Shown here piece after piece: positions 22,482-31,065 of a DNA stretch of 64,000 bases. The stretch's first letter is position 1. The number at the start of each line of letters is the position of its first letter. The DNA is from a virus, in the IMG/VR virus record IMGVR_UViG_3300042923_001459, positions 1 to 64,000 of that record. One strand, given 5' to 3'. The notes under the pieces are model-generated. The model had not been told where the DNA came from and searched no databases. It worked only from the letters and a program-made list of their open reading frames with translations. The position numbers and the translations under genes were made by a program.

Positions 22482-22865
22482 TTAAATATTTATTGTAACA
22501 TCTTTGCTTTCTTCCTTCTTGCTAGTTGCTTTTCCCCATTCTTCGCCGAACTGATCTTTAAGTTCACGAATGGTTGCTTCAACTAAACCTCTAATCTCTT
22601 TCTCTTCCACCTTAATTCCTTTAGAAGCTAACGTAGTAATAATCCATTCAATCGCATGGTCCAATTTTTCACCAGATTCGAAAGTTTGTTCAGCGTACTT
22701 AACGCCCATCTCAACAATTTGTTTAATCAAATGTGATTGCTCTTGAATTTTCTTCATATTTTCTACGCCAATTTTCTTTTTCAGGAAAGCGATTAAAAAA
22801 CCAACACCGACAGTAACTAAAGCATAAGCCAAATCTTGAATTAACGCCATAAATAATTCGTTCAT
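22482..22865 (-). CDS. Holin, LL-H family
   Basis: A 127-aa protein with one N-terminal membrane helix (LIQDLAYALVTVGVGFLIAF). A long amphipathic helical region follows: KQIVEMGVKYAEQTFESGEK, then GIKVEEKEIRGLVEATIREL. This is the pattern of phage_holin_6_1 (LL-H-type) proteins, which form inner-membrane lesions for endolysin release. It lies downstream of the endolysin in one lysis cassette, GGAGGTG site. Confidence 0.75.
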   Translation of the reverse strand: MNELFMALIQDLAYALVTVGVGFLIAFLKKKIGVENMKKIQEQSHLIKQIVEMGVKYAEQTFESGEKLDHAIEWIITTLASKGIKVEEKEIRGLVEATIRELKDQFGEEWGKATSKKEESKDVTINI

Positions 22866-22879
22866 CCTAATGCACCTCC

Positions 22880-23371
22880 TTAAATATCGTCCGTGAAACG
22901 ATTTGAATCTTTGAAAATCTCAGTTGAACCAGACTCGCTCAATTCACTAGAAGTACTAGGTGTGTCGATTTCATTTAAGCTTTTCGACTGCTGTTGTTCC
23001 TTGCTGTTTGGTACAACCATATTCTTAATAGCAGTAGTAACACCAGATATAACACCTGGAATGGTATCTATCATATTAAATTGTGATTTTACGAAAGAAC
23101 TACCACCACTTAAGACTAAAGCAGTTAATAACCAACCTTCCCATGGCTTAGAAAAGTTAATATTGAGGTATCTAAAGAGATCGAAATTGCCCTCCATACA
23201 TACAACATAACTTATTCCTAACACAACGAAATAAGCAATCCACCATTCAAACTGATCTGGTAGTCTTGGAATACGTTTCATGATAGCTTGCAGAACCAAA
23301 GTAATTCTATCAGCCATAACAGAAATTAAAGCTAAAGCAATAAAAGGAATAATTAATGCAACAATTTCCAT
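22880..23371 (-). CDS. Membrane protein of the lysis cassette (possible second holin)
   Basis: A 163-aa protein from MEIVALIIPFIALALISVMA (ATG at 23371 after GGAGGTG). Three hydrophobic segments (about 2-22, 45-62, 80-98) are followed by a polar Ser/Gln-rich tail. It is placed between endolysin and holin, so a holin, antiholin or pinholin role is likely but unproven. Confidence 0.6.
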   Translation of the reverse strand: MEIVALIIPFIALALISVMADRITLVLQAIMKRIPRLPDQFEWWIAYFVVLGISYVVCMEGNFDLFRYLNINFSKPWEGWLLTALVLSGGSSFVKSQFNMIDTIPGVISGVTTAIKNMVVPNSKEQQQSKSLNEIDTPSTSSELSESGSTEIFKDSNRFTDDI

Positions 23372-23389
23372 TGCGAGCACCTCCTATAG

Positions 23390-25399
23390 TTATCTCACAA
23401 AGAATATTTCTTGAGCCTTTGTATCATACTTAGCTGCATAACCAAATGCTTTAGCGATACCAGTTGCTCTAACAAACCCTTTCCCATCAATAATTAAAGC
23501 TTCCATGTCTGAGTTTCCAAGATGAGCTACCGTGTAATACACATCTATGTTTACAATTTGCTTGTCACCTGGAGCATCGTATGGTTTTCTTGCGGGAGGT
23601 AAACTAGATATAACAATCTCACTCGTTTGATTATCAAATAGTGCTTTCTGATTAAATCTATCGGCAATATCTGAAGCTCTTACGTAACCTTTACCATCAA
23701 CAACAACTGATAAGATTTTGTAGCTATCAATATTTGTAAATGTATAGAAAACATCTTTCTTTTCCGTACGTTTTACAAATTCTTCATTATCAGATGTAGG
23801 TTTTTCTTGTGGTACTGGTTTTGTAGCGGGTGGTGTAGTACCAACAGCAGTCTTCATTGCTTCAAACATTTTTACAATATCTTGACCGTAGGTCGCGTTA
23901 TTTTTAAATGCCTCATCAAATGAAGTGTATTTATTTTTGTCAAATCCAGGAACTGCCCAACGACCGCCAAGATCTTCAAATGAGTTAGCATTTTTGTTTA
24001 AACTTTGTACTAACTTGAAACGCGGGTCGATTACTTGAATGCCATTTGGAAGTGGTTGATTTGTGATGTAAGCCCATAAATGTTGCATGTGAGCCATTAC
24101 ACCTTCTTCAACTGTTGCAAATGAAGCACCCTTTACTCCGCCACCAGTAGTTCCAAGACCGCAGAAATTATTTTGATCCGCAGTTACATCTCCGCCAAAT
24201 TTAAACCATCCAGTTTCCTTGATAGCTTGGCAAATAGCGATATCTCCGCGAATGCCTAATTGAGCACCGATTTTGATATATGCCTTACCAACTGATGGAG
24301 CTTTGGGATTACGTTGTTTGATGTATGCATCTATAGCATCTCCATCAGTAACTTCAGATAAACCTTTAATTAAAGTGCCCTTAACTGGAGTAGGTTGTGG
24401 AGTTGGAATAGTTTTTTTAGCAGGGTTTTCATCCTGGTGTTTATCGAAAGTATAGATACCATCTGGGTCTGTCATGACAACACCTGGGTAGCCGTTGTTG
24501 TATAATTGCCAGCCTCTGTCGTATCCTTCTTTTTTGTTGAAATATACTTCGATAACGCCATTTACATTTAATCTATATGCATAAGGGTTATCTTCGGGGT
24601 GTTTAGCAAAAGTATATACACCGTCTGGTTCGATTGCAAAGACATCTTTGTATCCAGCCTTTAGCAAGTCCCAACCTCTCTTATAGGCTTCTTCAACAGT
24701 GTCATAATGTTCTTCTACACCATTTACGTTAATCTTGAAAACTTTTTTAGCTGGAATATTACTCCAGACCCAGTTTCCAGTAGCTATTTCACGAACTGAT
24801 GAATTAGACCATTTTTTAGCTTCTTGAACGGCATCATCGTAGTCAGCAAATTTACTTAGCAAATTGTCGTTTTGATAAACGTTGTATTTTGGTGTAGCGC
24901 TTTGATTTAGTACTTTTTTAACATCAGCAATAAAACTAGCCATTGATTGACCATGATCTGCAAAGTAATCATCTGGATCAGAATGATTTGTTTCGCGCCA
25001 TTGTTGAGAGCACCAGTGATGCGAGTGAATAGCTTCACTAGGGTTCCATCCGTATCGTTTACACATATCAGCTACTAACCACACGCCTCTTTTCCAAATT
25101 TCTTGGAATTTAGCTTCTTCATCAAAATGACATAATTCAATACCAACATACCTTTTATTTGCTGTAGGGCCGGCGTGCCAAGCTTGTTCGTTTTCTGGAA
25201 TGAATTTAGAAATAGAATCGTAATCTACAAAATAGTGAGCAGATGCATTTCTATTTCCGCCGCAGAAGTAACGGTATTCCGCTTCATCTGTAGCATTTGG
25301 AGTTGCTGTTTCGTGAATAATTACGCCGACTGGGTTTAATCTTGTACCTGGGCGGTTCACGCCAGCAGGAAGCAACGTGTCTTTAACTTGATATCCCAT
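23390..25399 (-). CDS. Modular endolysin: amidase plus glucosaminidase
   Basis: A 669-aa protein. Residues about 1-165 form an Amidase_2 domain: GVIIHETATPNATDEAEYRY, AWHAGPTANKRYVGIELCH and the late zinc ligand in TNHSDPDDYF. Three short related repeats follow (YKRGWDLLKAGYKDVFAIEP; YDRGWQLYNNGYPGVVMTDP). An endo-beta-N-acetylglucosaminidase-type domain comes next with AICQAIKETGWFKFGG (probable catalytic Glu). Two C-terminal repeats (VVVDGKGYVRASDIADRF; LIIDGKGFVRATGIAKAF) probably bind the wall. It cuts the peptide-glycan amide bond and the glycan chain. The size is large for an endolysin; a virion-associated lysin is an alternative. Confidence 0.82.
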   Translation of the reverse strand: MGYQVKDTLLPAGVNRPGTRLNPVGVIIHETATPNATDEAEYRYFCGGNRNASAHYFVDYDSISKFIPENEQAWHAGPTANKRYVGIELCHFDEEAKFQEIWKRGVWLVADMCKRYGWNPSEAIHSHHWCSQQWRETNHSDPDDYFADHGQSMASFIADVKKVLNQSATPKYNVYQNDNLLSKFADYDDAVQEAKKWSNSSVREIATGNWVWSNIPAKKVFKINVNGVEEHYDTVEEAYKRGWDLLKAGYKDVFAIEPDGVYTFAKHPEDNPYAYRLNVNGVIEVYFNKKEGYDRGWQLYNNGYPGVVMTDPDGIYTFDKHQDENPAKKTIPTPQPTPVKGTLIKGLSEVTDGDAIDAYIKQRNPKAPSVGKAYIKIGAQLGIRGDIAICQAIKETGWFKFGGDVTADQNNFCGLGTTGGGVKGASFATVEEGVMAHMQHLWAYITNQPLPNGIQVIDPRFKLVQSLNKNANSFEDLGGRWAVPGFDKNKYTSFDEAFKNNATYGQDIVKMFEAMKTAVGTTPPATKPVPQEKPTSDNEEFVKRTEKKDVFYTFTNIDSYKILSVVVDGKGYVRASDIADRFNQKALFDNQTSEIVISSLPPARKPYDAPGDKQIVNIDVYYTVAHLGNSDMEALIIDGKGFVRATGIAKAFGYAAKYDTKAQEIFFVR

Positions 25400-25471
25400 C
25401 GTTTTTCACCTCAATAAAAAATTTAAATTGAAAGACCTACCTCAATCTATCAATTCATATTTATATAAAAA

Positions 25472-25500
25472 AAGATGTCACTATAATAATAGTAACATCT
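25472..25500 (-). terminator. Rho-independent terminator
   Basis: Minus strand AGATGTTACT-ATTATTATA-GTGACATCT then TTTTTTTATATA, after the 25565 gene. Confidence 0.65.
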
Positions 25501-25564
25501 TATATAAAATTTACCTTCTCTTACTGTTTCTTTAGTTCCAGAAAAATTAATAGTTTTATTTTTA

Positions 25565-27070
25565 TTATCTACCAATTCTTAGGTTACTACCTTTTTTTGG
25601 AGTTCCCGACCAGCCCATATCGCTAAATAGATCGGCAAACTTTGCACCAGCATTCATATCTTTATTTGGAATATTAATAGGTGTAGTTAAACCTTGCAAA
25701 TTATTAAAACTTGAAAAATCTAACCCAGTATCAGCCTTTCTATTAATAGCTTTTCTTTCTTGACTGGCTGTGGCTAATTTTCTTGATTCATTACTACCAG
25801 AATTTCCACTAGTTTGTGATGAAAAATCTCCAACATTAGCTCTAAAATTAGATGCTAGACCACCATTTTCAAAGAAAGAAGTATCTCCCATTTCAATTCC
25901 ATCTACAGAACGACCTGGTTTCACTGACTTTTTCATAGCTTCTTTAGTTCTAGCATATTCTTGACCATCTTCAATATCAGAATAATCGTCATCACCAAGA
26001 AGGGCTTCAATTTCAGCGGCGTCAGCAGCGGAAGCTAATTTTGTTCCAAGAATTGCTTGCTTATATGTTTCAAATGCTTGGTCATCCATAGCCATAATTG
26101 CTGCCATTTGTAATTCTACAACTTCTTCAGCTTTACCAAGCATTCCTTTCTTTTGCATAAGATCAATTATTTCACTTGCAGCTTTTTCTTTGATTTTTTG
26201 AATATCAATTTCATTTACTTGAGCTTGCAATTCATTAACCTTTCTTTGCAACTTAACCTTCTCAATGTCAATGTCGCCTTCAACTTCTTCATCTTCACTT
26301 GACTCAGTAGAACTTAAAGCATTATTGATGGTTTGTTCTAATCCACTCTTTGGAAAAGAAGGAGTTTCTAAAGGACTAACACGTTCTTGTACTGGATCAA
26401 CATATGCTTTCTTTAAAAACTTTGAAGCATCCGATAGATTCATACGTTCACGTGTGTTATCATTCCAAACCACAGAAACAATATTACGACCAATAAAAGC
26501 AACCTTACCCTTTAAACCCATTTCTTCATCTTCAACTTGGTCTCCAGCTTGAAAAGTATCGGTTTGTGTAGGTTTTGTTTCTTCTACCTTTAGTTCATCT
26601 AAACTAAATCTTCCATTGGGGCTAGTTCTATCAATTGCTTCTTCTTGATTAATTTGCTCGTAAAAATCTTGGGCGGTTTCTTTGATTTTATTAACCTCAT
26701 CTTCACGAGGATTGTTTGGTAAAGCATATGTTTCAGGGCTCAAATCCATTTTATCGTAAATTTGAGGTTTGTTCTTAATTCTATAAGAACGTTGTCTATG
26801 ATCTTGAACAACTGCAATAGGATCAAATGTAACTACGGGAGTATTTTGAACTAACGGATTAGAATTATTAATTGTAACTTCTGGTTGAACGTTGTAAAGT
26901 TCTTCGTTGTTCTTGTTATCATCCGGATCGTTAGCATGATAACCAACTCTCTTGTCTTCATTTGGATATTGATAGTCCCCTTCTTGTTTTCCATCAAAAG
27001 GATAAGTGTGTGCATATTCTTGCTCAGTTTGTCTTGCGACTTTTTGTCTTGCATCAATTCTATTACTCAC
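25565..27070 (-). CDS. Virion-module protein with KOW/SH3-like segment
   Basis: A 501-aa acidic protein with a GTG start after GGGGAGAG. Low-complexity N-terminal third. Residues about 172-220 (FQAGDQVEDEEMGLKGKVAF, then VVWNDNTRERMNL) look like a small KOW/SH3 barrel; a similar segment occurs in the 35019 gene. A coiled coil follows (KLQRKVNELQAQVNEIDIQK). It lies between the protease module and the endolysin, so a scaffold or internal virion role is plausible, but no family is recognised. Confidence 0.6.
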   Translation of the reverse strand: MSNRIDARQKVARQTEQEYAHTYPFDGKQEGDYQYPNEDKRVGYHANDPDDNKNNEELYNVQPEVTINNSNPLVQNTPVVTFDPIAVVQDHRQRSYRIKNKPQIYDKMDLSPETYALPNNPREDEVNKIKETAQDFYEQINQEEAIDRTSPNGRFSLDELKVEETKPTQTDTFQAGDQVEDEEMGLKGKVAFIGRNIVSVVWNDNTRERMNLSDASKFLKKAYVDPVQERVSPLETPSFPKSGLEQTINNALSSTESSEDEEVEGDIDIEKVKLQRKVNELQAQVNEIDIQKIKEKAASEIIDLMQKKGMLGKAEEVVELQMAAIMAMDDQAFETYKQAILGTKLASAADAAEIEALLGDDDYSDIEDGQEYARTKEAMKKSVKPGRSVDGIEMGDTSFFENGGLASNFRANVGDFSSQTSGNSGSNESRKLATASQERKAINRKADTGLDFSSFNNLQGLTTPINIPNKDMNAGAKFADLFSDMGWSGTPKKGSNLRIGR

Positions 27071-27102
27071 CTTTGCTCTCCCCTTTCTATATTTGAATAT
27101 AC

Positions 27103-27912
27103 TTAAATTCTATTATTATCAAAATCTTTGTCAGACTTTTCAACTTTTTCTTGATCTTCATCATCTTTTTGTTTAAGTCTAGACTTAGGTTGCTCATGCT
27201 GTTCGTGTCCTTCAGGTTTTGCTGGAGGATGTGCAGGAATTGGAGCATGTGGAGATGGAGAATTTGGAAGAGCTGGTACAGCTTCTGGAGCTTCTGGCTT
27301 TTCCGGACCAGGTGATTGTGGAGCTTCACTTGGTGATTTTGGTGTATCTATTTTGTCTTCAAGACTATCTCCGTTACCTTCAGGTTTTTGTTCTTCCTTT
27401 GGTTCAGGATTCTTGTTTTCATCAGTGACTTCTTGTTGGCGTTGATATATAGCATTAATGTCCATGTTTTCAATGTCAAAAACAACATCATAAATTGATT
27501 GTGCAGATGTTTCAAGATTTTTCTTTTTACCTTGAATCATTTCAGTTAACGCAGGATCGTTTTTCATTACTCGAGAAGCTTGATCAACAAAGAACTTGTA
27601 ATCTTCAATAGATTTTAAAACATCTCTACCTTTATCACTAATTTGGTCTAATTGTGATTGAAACATATTAATTGGCATCATTGCTATTTTTTTAAGACGA
27701 GTATTTTTAGTCATAGTTACCACCTGTTTCTTTTCTTCTTTTTTAACTAAACGTTCAACTGTTTTTTCATTCATCATTTTTGAATAAGACTGTTCGTCAC
27801 TATCCTTAAATGTATCATCATGTTGATCTGGAAAAGAAGGATAAGCAGGAGTAGTTTTTAAAACTAACTCCCTTACATCCGGATTTTCATCATTAGCAAT
27901 TAATCTTTTCAT
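27103..27912 (-). CDS. Virion-module protein, Pro-rich C-terminus
   Basis: About 269 aa from MKRLIANDENP (ATG at 27912, six bases after GGAG; overlapping the end of the protease gene). An internal KNTRLKKIAMMPINM copy of the recurring basic tag is at about residue 70. A helical region follows, and a Pro-rich segment at about 175-245 (KSPSEAPQSPGPEKPEAPEA). It is coupled to the prohead protease, so a scaffold or core protein is likely (inference). Confidence 0.6.
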   Translation of the reverse strand: MKRLIANDENPDVRELVLKTTPAYPSFPDQHDDTFKDSDEQSYSKMMNEKTVERLVKKEEKKQVVTMTKNTRLKKIAMMPINMFQSQLDQISDKGRDVLKSIEDYKFFVDQASRVMKNDPALTEMIQGKKKNLETSAQSIYDVVFDIENMDINAIYQRQQEVTDENKNPEPKEEQKPEGNGDSLEDKIDTPKSPSEAPQSPGPEKPEAPEAVPALPNSPSPHAPIPAHPPAKPEGHEQHEQPKSRLKQKDDEDQEKVEKSDKDFDNNRI

Positions 27913-27914
27913 AA

Positions 27915-28814
27915 TTAACTCCAAGGTAGATTATTAAGTTGATCTTTGAATGATTTAAACTCAACACCTTCATGGCGTCTGTTCTTCTCACTTGCGACCT
28001 TTAATAATGCTGCTTCATACGGGTTACTTGTAGTCATTTTAGCAACTCTAGGAGCACCTTTAGAAGCTACTTTTTCTAAAATTTTAGCTTGCTTATCAGC
28101 ACCTTGACTAACGAAACTGATTTCAAAGAATTCAATTTCTCTATTATCTTCAAATACTGGTTTGTTATCAATTTCTCTACCTTTTGCTGAAATAATGTGA
28201 TCACAGAAATCTTCTTCTGTAATAGCTTCGTTTTTGCAAACGGAGCAAATTGACTTTCCACAACGGCATCCCATAGATACGTCTGTAATGTAGCCCATTT
28301 CTATGCCCCTAGTTAACTCTGGAAAAGCCTTTTTATCGACAGCAATAAGTAATTCTACAAATTTACCACGTTCATTCCAGATAGAGTCTAAAATAATACC
28401 TCTAGCTTCTTCAACGTTTTCGTTTTGATGATCAACGAAAGCAGCTTTACCAATGAATGTTTTGTAAGTTTTTTTCAATTCATCGTAAGAGAAAAAATCT
28501 CCATTATCATTTGCGCCTCTGATTTGTTTACCATATTTTGCTAGATTATCCATAAGTGTTTCCATTGGAACCAATTCAGCATATCCATTATCATGTTCAA
28601 TAACGTTACCGGCAGATACCGCTCTAACTCTAACATATAGAAAGTCATCTTCTTTTGGAGCAATTTTTACAACTTTGGAAGCTGTTTTGACCATATTCAA
28701 TGTATTAGATCTATTCAAAACTGACAAATCTGGTCTTTTATTTGGCTCCAATGAAACTTTTGCAACCGAATCACTATATCCTGCAATTTTTACAGGTAGC
28801 GTATATTTAATCAT
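27915..28814 (-). CDS. Prohead maturation protease
   Basis: A 299-aa protein. KAAFVDHQNENVEEARG supplies the His, and GYITDVSMGCRCGKSICSVC supplies the Ser in a VSMG context with a Cys-rich insert and FCDHI. FEISFVSQGADKQAKIL follows. This is the layout of large-phage prohead proteases with the herpesvirus-protease fold (T4 gp21/S78-like). It should cleave capsid and internal proteins during head maturation. Its own N-terminus carries VKIAGYSD and VVKIAPKEDD, which may be self-cleavage sites (inference). Portal and MuF genes are upstream. Confidence 0.78.
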   Translation of the reverse strand: MIKYTLPVKIAGYSDSVAKVSLEPNKRPDLSVLNRSNTLNMVKTASKVVKIAPKEDDFLYVRVRAVSAGNVIEHDNGYAELVPMETLMDNLAKYGKQIRGANDNGDFFSYDELKKTYKTFIGKAAFVDHQNENVEEARGIILDSIWNERGKFVELLIAVDKKAFPELTRGIEMGYITDVSMGCRCGKSICSVCKNEAITEEDFCDHIISAKGREIDNKPVFEDNREIEFFEISFVSQGADKQAKILEKVASKGAPRVAKMTTSNPYEAALLKVASEKNRRHEGVEFKSFKDQLNNLPWS

Positions 28815-28907
28815 TTAGCTCACCGCCTATTTTTTTAGTTCTCTTTAAACTAATAAAGCAAATAAAACTTCTTATAATTAATAAGAGAGATTACATGTAA
28901 TATTACA

Positions 28908-28941
28908 AAAGAAACCCGTCTTATTTAGACGAGTTCTTTTT
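28908..28941 (-). terminator. Rho-independent terminator over a stop codon
   Basis: Minus strand AAAAGAACTCGTC-taaataa-GACGGGTTTCTTTTG, an imperfect stem of about 12 bp including the stop codon of the 28921 gene. Confidence 0.6.
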
Positions 28942-29952
28942 AATTAGTCTTTTATTCATTGTATTAGCAACGTTACTACTTTGCAATTCTTGTTTGATGC
29001 TTTCGAAAAACTGATCAACATTTTGTCCATATGTCTTGAGTGAATCTATTGAATAACCATCAAGAACAATCCTAATGTTTTGTTCTGCATCAATCATTTT
29101 TTGATAGTTATCTTTTTTAAATATTTTAGCTTCTGGCTCATTAAGATAAGCATTAAAATCATTATCATTTCCAAATATAGAGTCTAAAGATTTTAATGGA
29201 ATGTAATAGTTAACATTAGGACCATCAATTTTGATTCTAAGATAATTAGTGATTAATTTGTCAAAAGCAGCACCTTGAAAAACTTTTCTAGATACTTCGT
29301 CTAACGCTGCTTTAAATATAGTTAGTGAGGTATTTGAAACTAAACCATTATCATCAACAGTGACACCTTTTTCTCTTAAACCAGCTATTAATTCTGGAGT
29401 TTTGTTGTTTAAATTCTCTCTGTTATTTATGTTGTAGTAACTTTCATTCCATTCCGACTCTGTTGTTTCACCGGAGATAAGCTTTGAAACTTCCGGAAAT
29501 ACTCCCTTTTCATCTACCGCTCTTTTAAAAGTTTGCTGTAAATCATAATTTGCAAAATCAGCTCGAACTGGCATCCAATAACTGGAATTTTTCCCCCAAT
29601 TTTGATTGTAGTAATTTAAAAAATTCTTAAATAATACTGCAGCAGCCATGGTTTTTCTTTTTTCAGGTAAATTAAAATAAAGTTGATCATTAACATTAAC
29701 GATATTTACATCCAAAACTTTATCTTCTTCTTCATAACCTTGATTTTCTATAATATCAATTGTTTCTTCTTTACTCAAATCAGCAGAACTACAAGCTGAT
29801 TTTATATCCGTGATTTCTCCAACCAACCACATAACTGGTTCATTTGGAGATAGCTCATCGTCATAGACTCCAACCTTTAAATTACCACCGGAAAATTCTA
29901 CCTTACTTTGAAGCTTTGCAAGTCTCTTAAAAAACGACATCCTTTGCACCAC
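28921..29952 (-). CDS. Virion-module hypothetical protein
   Basis: A 343-aa protein. The N-terminus (MSFFKRLAKLQSKVEF after an upstream GTG/ATG choice) and the C-terminus (MNKRLIKKNSSK) both carry basic RL-K motifs. The middle is a mixed soluble sequence (MAAAVLFKNFLNYYNQNWGK). No family recognised. It lies between the protease and the tandem small proteins. Confidence 0.6.
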   Translation of the reverse strand: MVQRMSFFKRLAKLQSKVEFSGGNLKVGVYDDELSPNEPVMWLVGEITDIKSACSSADLSKEETIDIIENQGYEEEDKVLDVNIVNVNDQLYFNLPEKRKTMAAAVLFKNFLNYYNQNWGKNSSYWMPVRADFANYDLQQTFKRAVDEKGVFPEVSKLISGETTESEWNESYYNINNRENLNNKTPELIAGLREKGVTVDDNGLVSNTSLTIFKAALDEVSRKVFQGAAFDKLITNYLRIKIDGPNVNYYIPLKSLDSIFGNDNDFNAYLNEPEAKIFKKDNYQKMIDAEQNIRIVLDGYSIDSLKTYGQNVDQFFESIKQELQSSNVANTMNKRLIKKNSSK

Positions 29953-30007
29953 CTATTGTGTATTAAATAATAATCATACAAATGAATATACTCACCTGTA
30001 TCTAAAA

Positions 30008-30030
30008 ACACTTCCCCTTGCGAGGAAGTA
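30008..30030 (-). terminator. Putative terminator
   Basis: Stem ACTTCC/GGAAGT with an 8-nt loop, just beyond the 30038 stop. Short and without a long T-run. Confidence 0.45.
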
Positions 30031-30037
30031 TTTAGAT

Positions 30038-30313
30038 TTAGCTTATAATGATGTTTCTAGCCCTTAAAATCTGTTTTGCTCTAGCCAACCAAGCATCCCA
30101 ATTAGCCTTGGCATCAGCTTGACTACTAATGTCATCAAAATCTCCACGTTCGATATCTTGTGCCATTTGAGCTTGTAAATCATATCTTGGAACAATTGGT
30201 AATCCATAAATTAGATCTTTTGCTAAAGCAAAACTATTACTAATATAATCTTCTTTATCAGAAACGGTTTTGTTTGGTGTAGTCCCATTCATTTTGTGAA
30301 CATCTTTATTCAT
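30038..30313 (-). CDS. Small paralogue of the 30379 protein, start unclear
   Basis: The ATG at 30313 has no ribosome-binding site, and the frame is open upstream to 30391 without any start codon. The core SFALAKDLIYGLPIVPRYDL and the ending AKQILRARNIII match the 30379-30687 protein (FLLAKQLIAALPISPSNSVT, AQDFLKTKGILV), so this is a tandem duplicate. A -1 slip in the A9 run at 30385-30393 would read KKKRLAGPNNLYTDKYTDN straight into this frame and fuse both. Role unknown; virion-module position. Confidence 0.6.
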   Translation of the reverse strand: MNKDVHKMNGTTPNKTVSDKEDYISNSFALAKDLIYGLPIVPRYDLQAQMAQDIERGDFDDISSQADAKANWDAWLARAKQILRARNIIIS

Positions 30314-30378
30314 ATCAAGATAATTGTTTGTATATAAATTATCAGTATATTTATCAGTATAAAGATTGTTTGGTCCTG

Positions 30379-30687
30379 CTAGTCTTTTTTTTTAGCAACT
30401 AAAATACCTTTTGTTTTTAAAAAATCTTGAGCTGCCTTAAGAAGAGCTCCAAAATCAACATTGTCTCCCTCAATTGAACCTAATGCTCCTTCAGCAAGTG
30501 CATCTGCAAGAACATGAGTTACGGAGTTTGATGGAGAAATAGGTAATGCAGCAATTAACTGTTTAGCGAGCAAAAATGCATCAATCTTATCCTCATTTGG
30601 ATTTTGTGATGGGTTTGAAACCATCTTCTCAATTTTAACATTAATATAAGGATCTGAACCATTAGCAATTTTTTTTAATCTACTCAA
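30379..30687 (-). CDS. Small virion-module protein with N-terminal RLKKIA tag
   Basis: A 102-aa protein with a TTG start after GGAGGAG. It begins MSRLKKIANGSDPYINVK, one of the clearest copies of the basic tag. The body is helical. It ends ILVAKKKD, where AKKK is encoded by a run of nine A directly before the stop. It is paralogous to the following reading frame. Confidence 0.7.
   Translation of the reverse strand: MSRLKKIANGSDPYINVKIEKMVSNPSQNPNEDKIDAFLLAKQLIAALPISPSNSVTHVLADALAEGALGSIEGDNVDFGALLKAAQDFLKTKGILVAKKKD
30385..30393 (-). promoter_or_regulatory. Candidate -1 frameshift site (A9 run)
   Basis: Nine A on the minus strand in the frame GCT AAA AAA AAA GAC TAG. A -1 slip on A-AAA-AAA avoids the stop and enters the 30038 frame, which lacks its own start signal. 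Confidence 0.5.
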
Positions 30688-31045
30688 AATTAACTCCTCC
30701 TTGTTTCAGCTTATTGTAAGCTTCGTTTGCAATTTCTTCCACATCGCCATTGACTGGAGTAACACCTAGAATTCTCCATGGAAACGGTAAAGCATAGTTT
30801 AAAGCCATTAAGTAATAGCTATCAAATACGTCAATTGTTTCTTCATGTATCATATTTTTATTATCAACTTTTTCCTCGTTTAAAAGAAACATTTTATGAT
30901 CTAGGATGATATTTAATGTCTCCATAAGTAAGTTATCTTCGGTTGAATAAGCAACATCACCAGTACCGTGACAAGAGCAAATTACTCCAACTGGTTTATT
31001 TTCTCTGATATCGCATATGATAGCTAAATTACCTTTTCTATCCAT
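30680..31045 (-). CDS. Hypothetical protein
   Basis: A 121-aa protein starting MDRKGNLAIICDIRENKPVG, soluble, with a short VICSCHGTGD segment. It overlaps the start of the 30687 gene. No family recognised; a weak upstream site suggests coupling to the MuF gene. Confidence 0.6.
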   Translation of the reverse strand: MDRKGNLAIICDIRENKPVGVICSCHGTGDVAYSTEDNLLMETLNIILDHKMFLLNEEKVDNKNMIHEETIDVFDSYYLMALNYALPFPWRILGVTPVNGDVEEIANEAYNKLKQGGVNFE

Positions 31046-31065
31046 ATTAGAAATACCCGCCTTTA

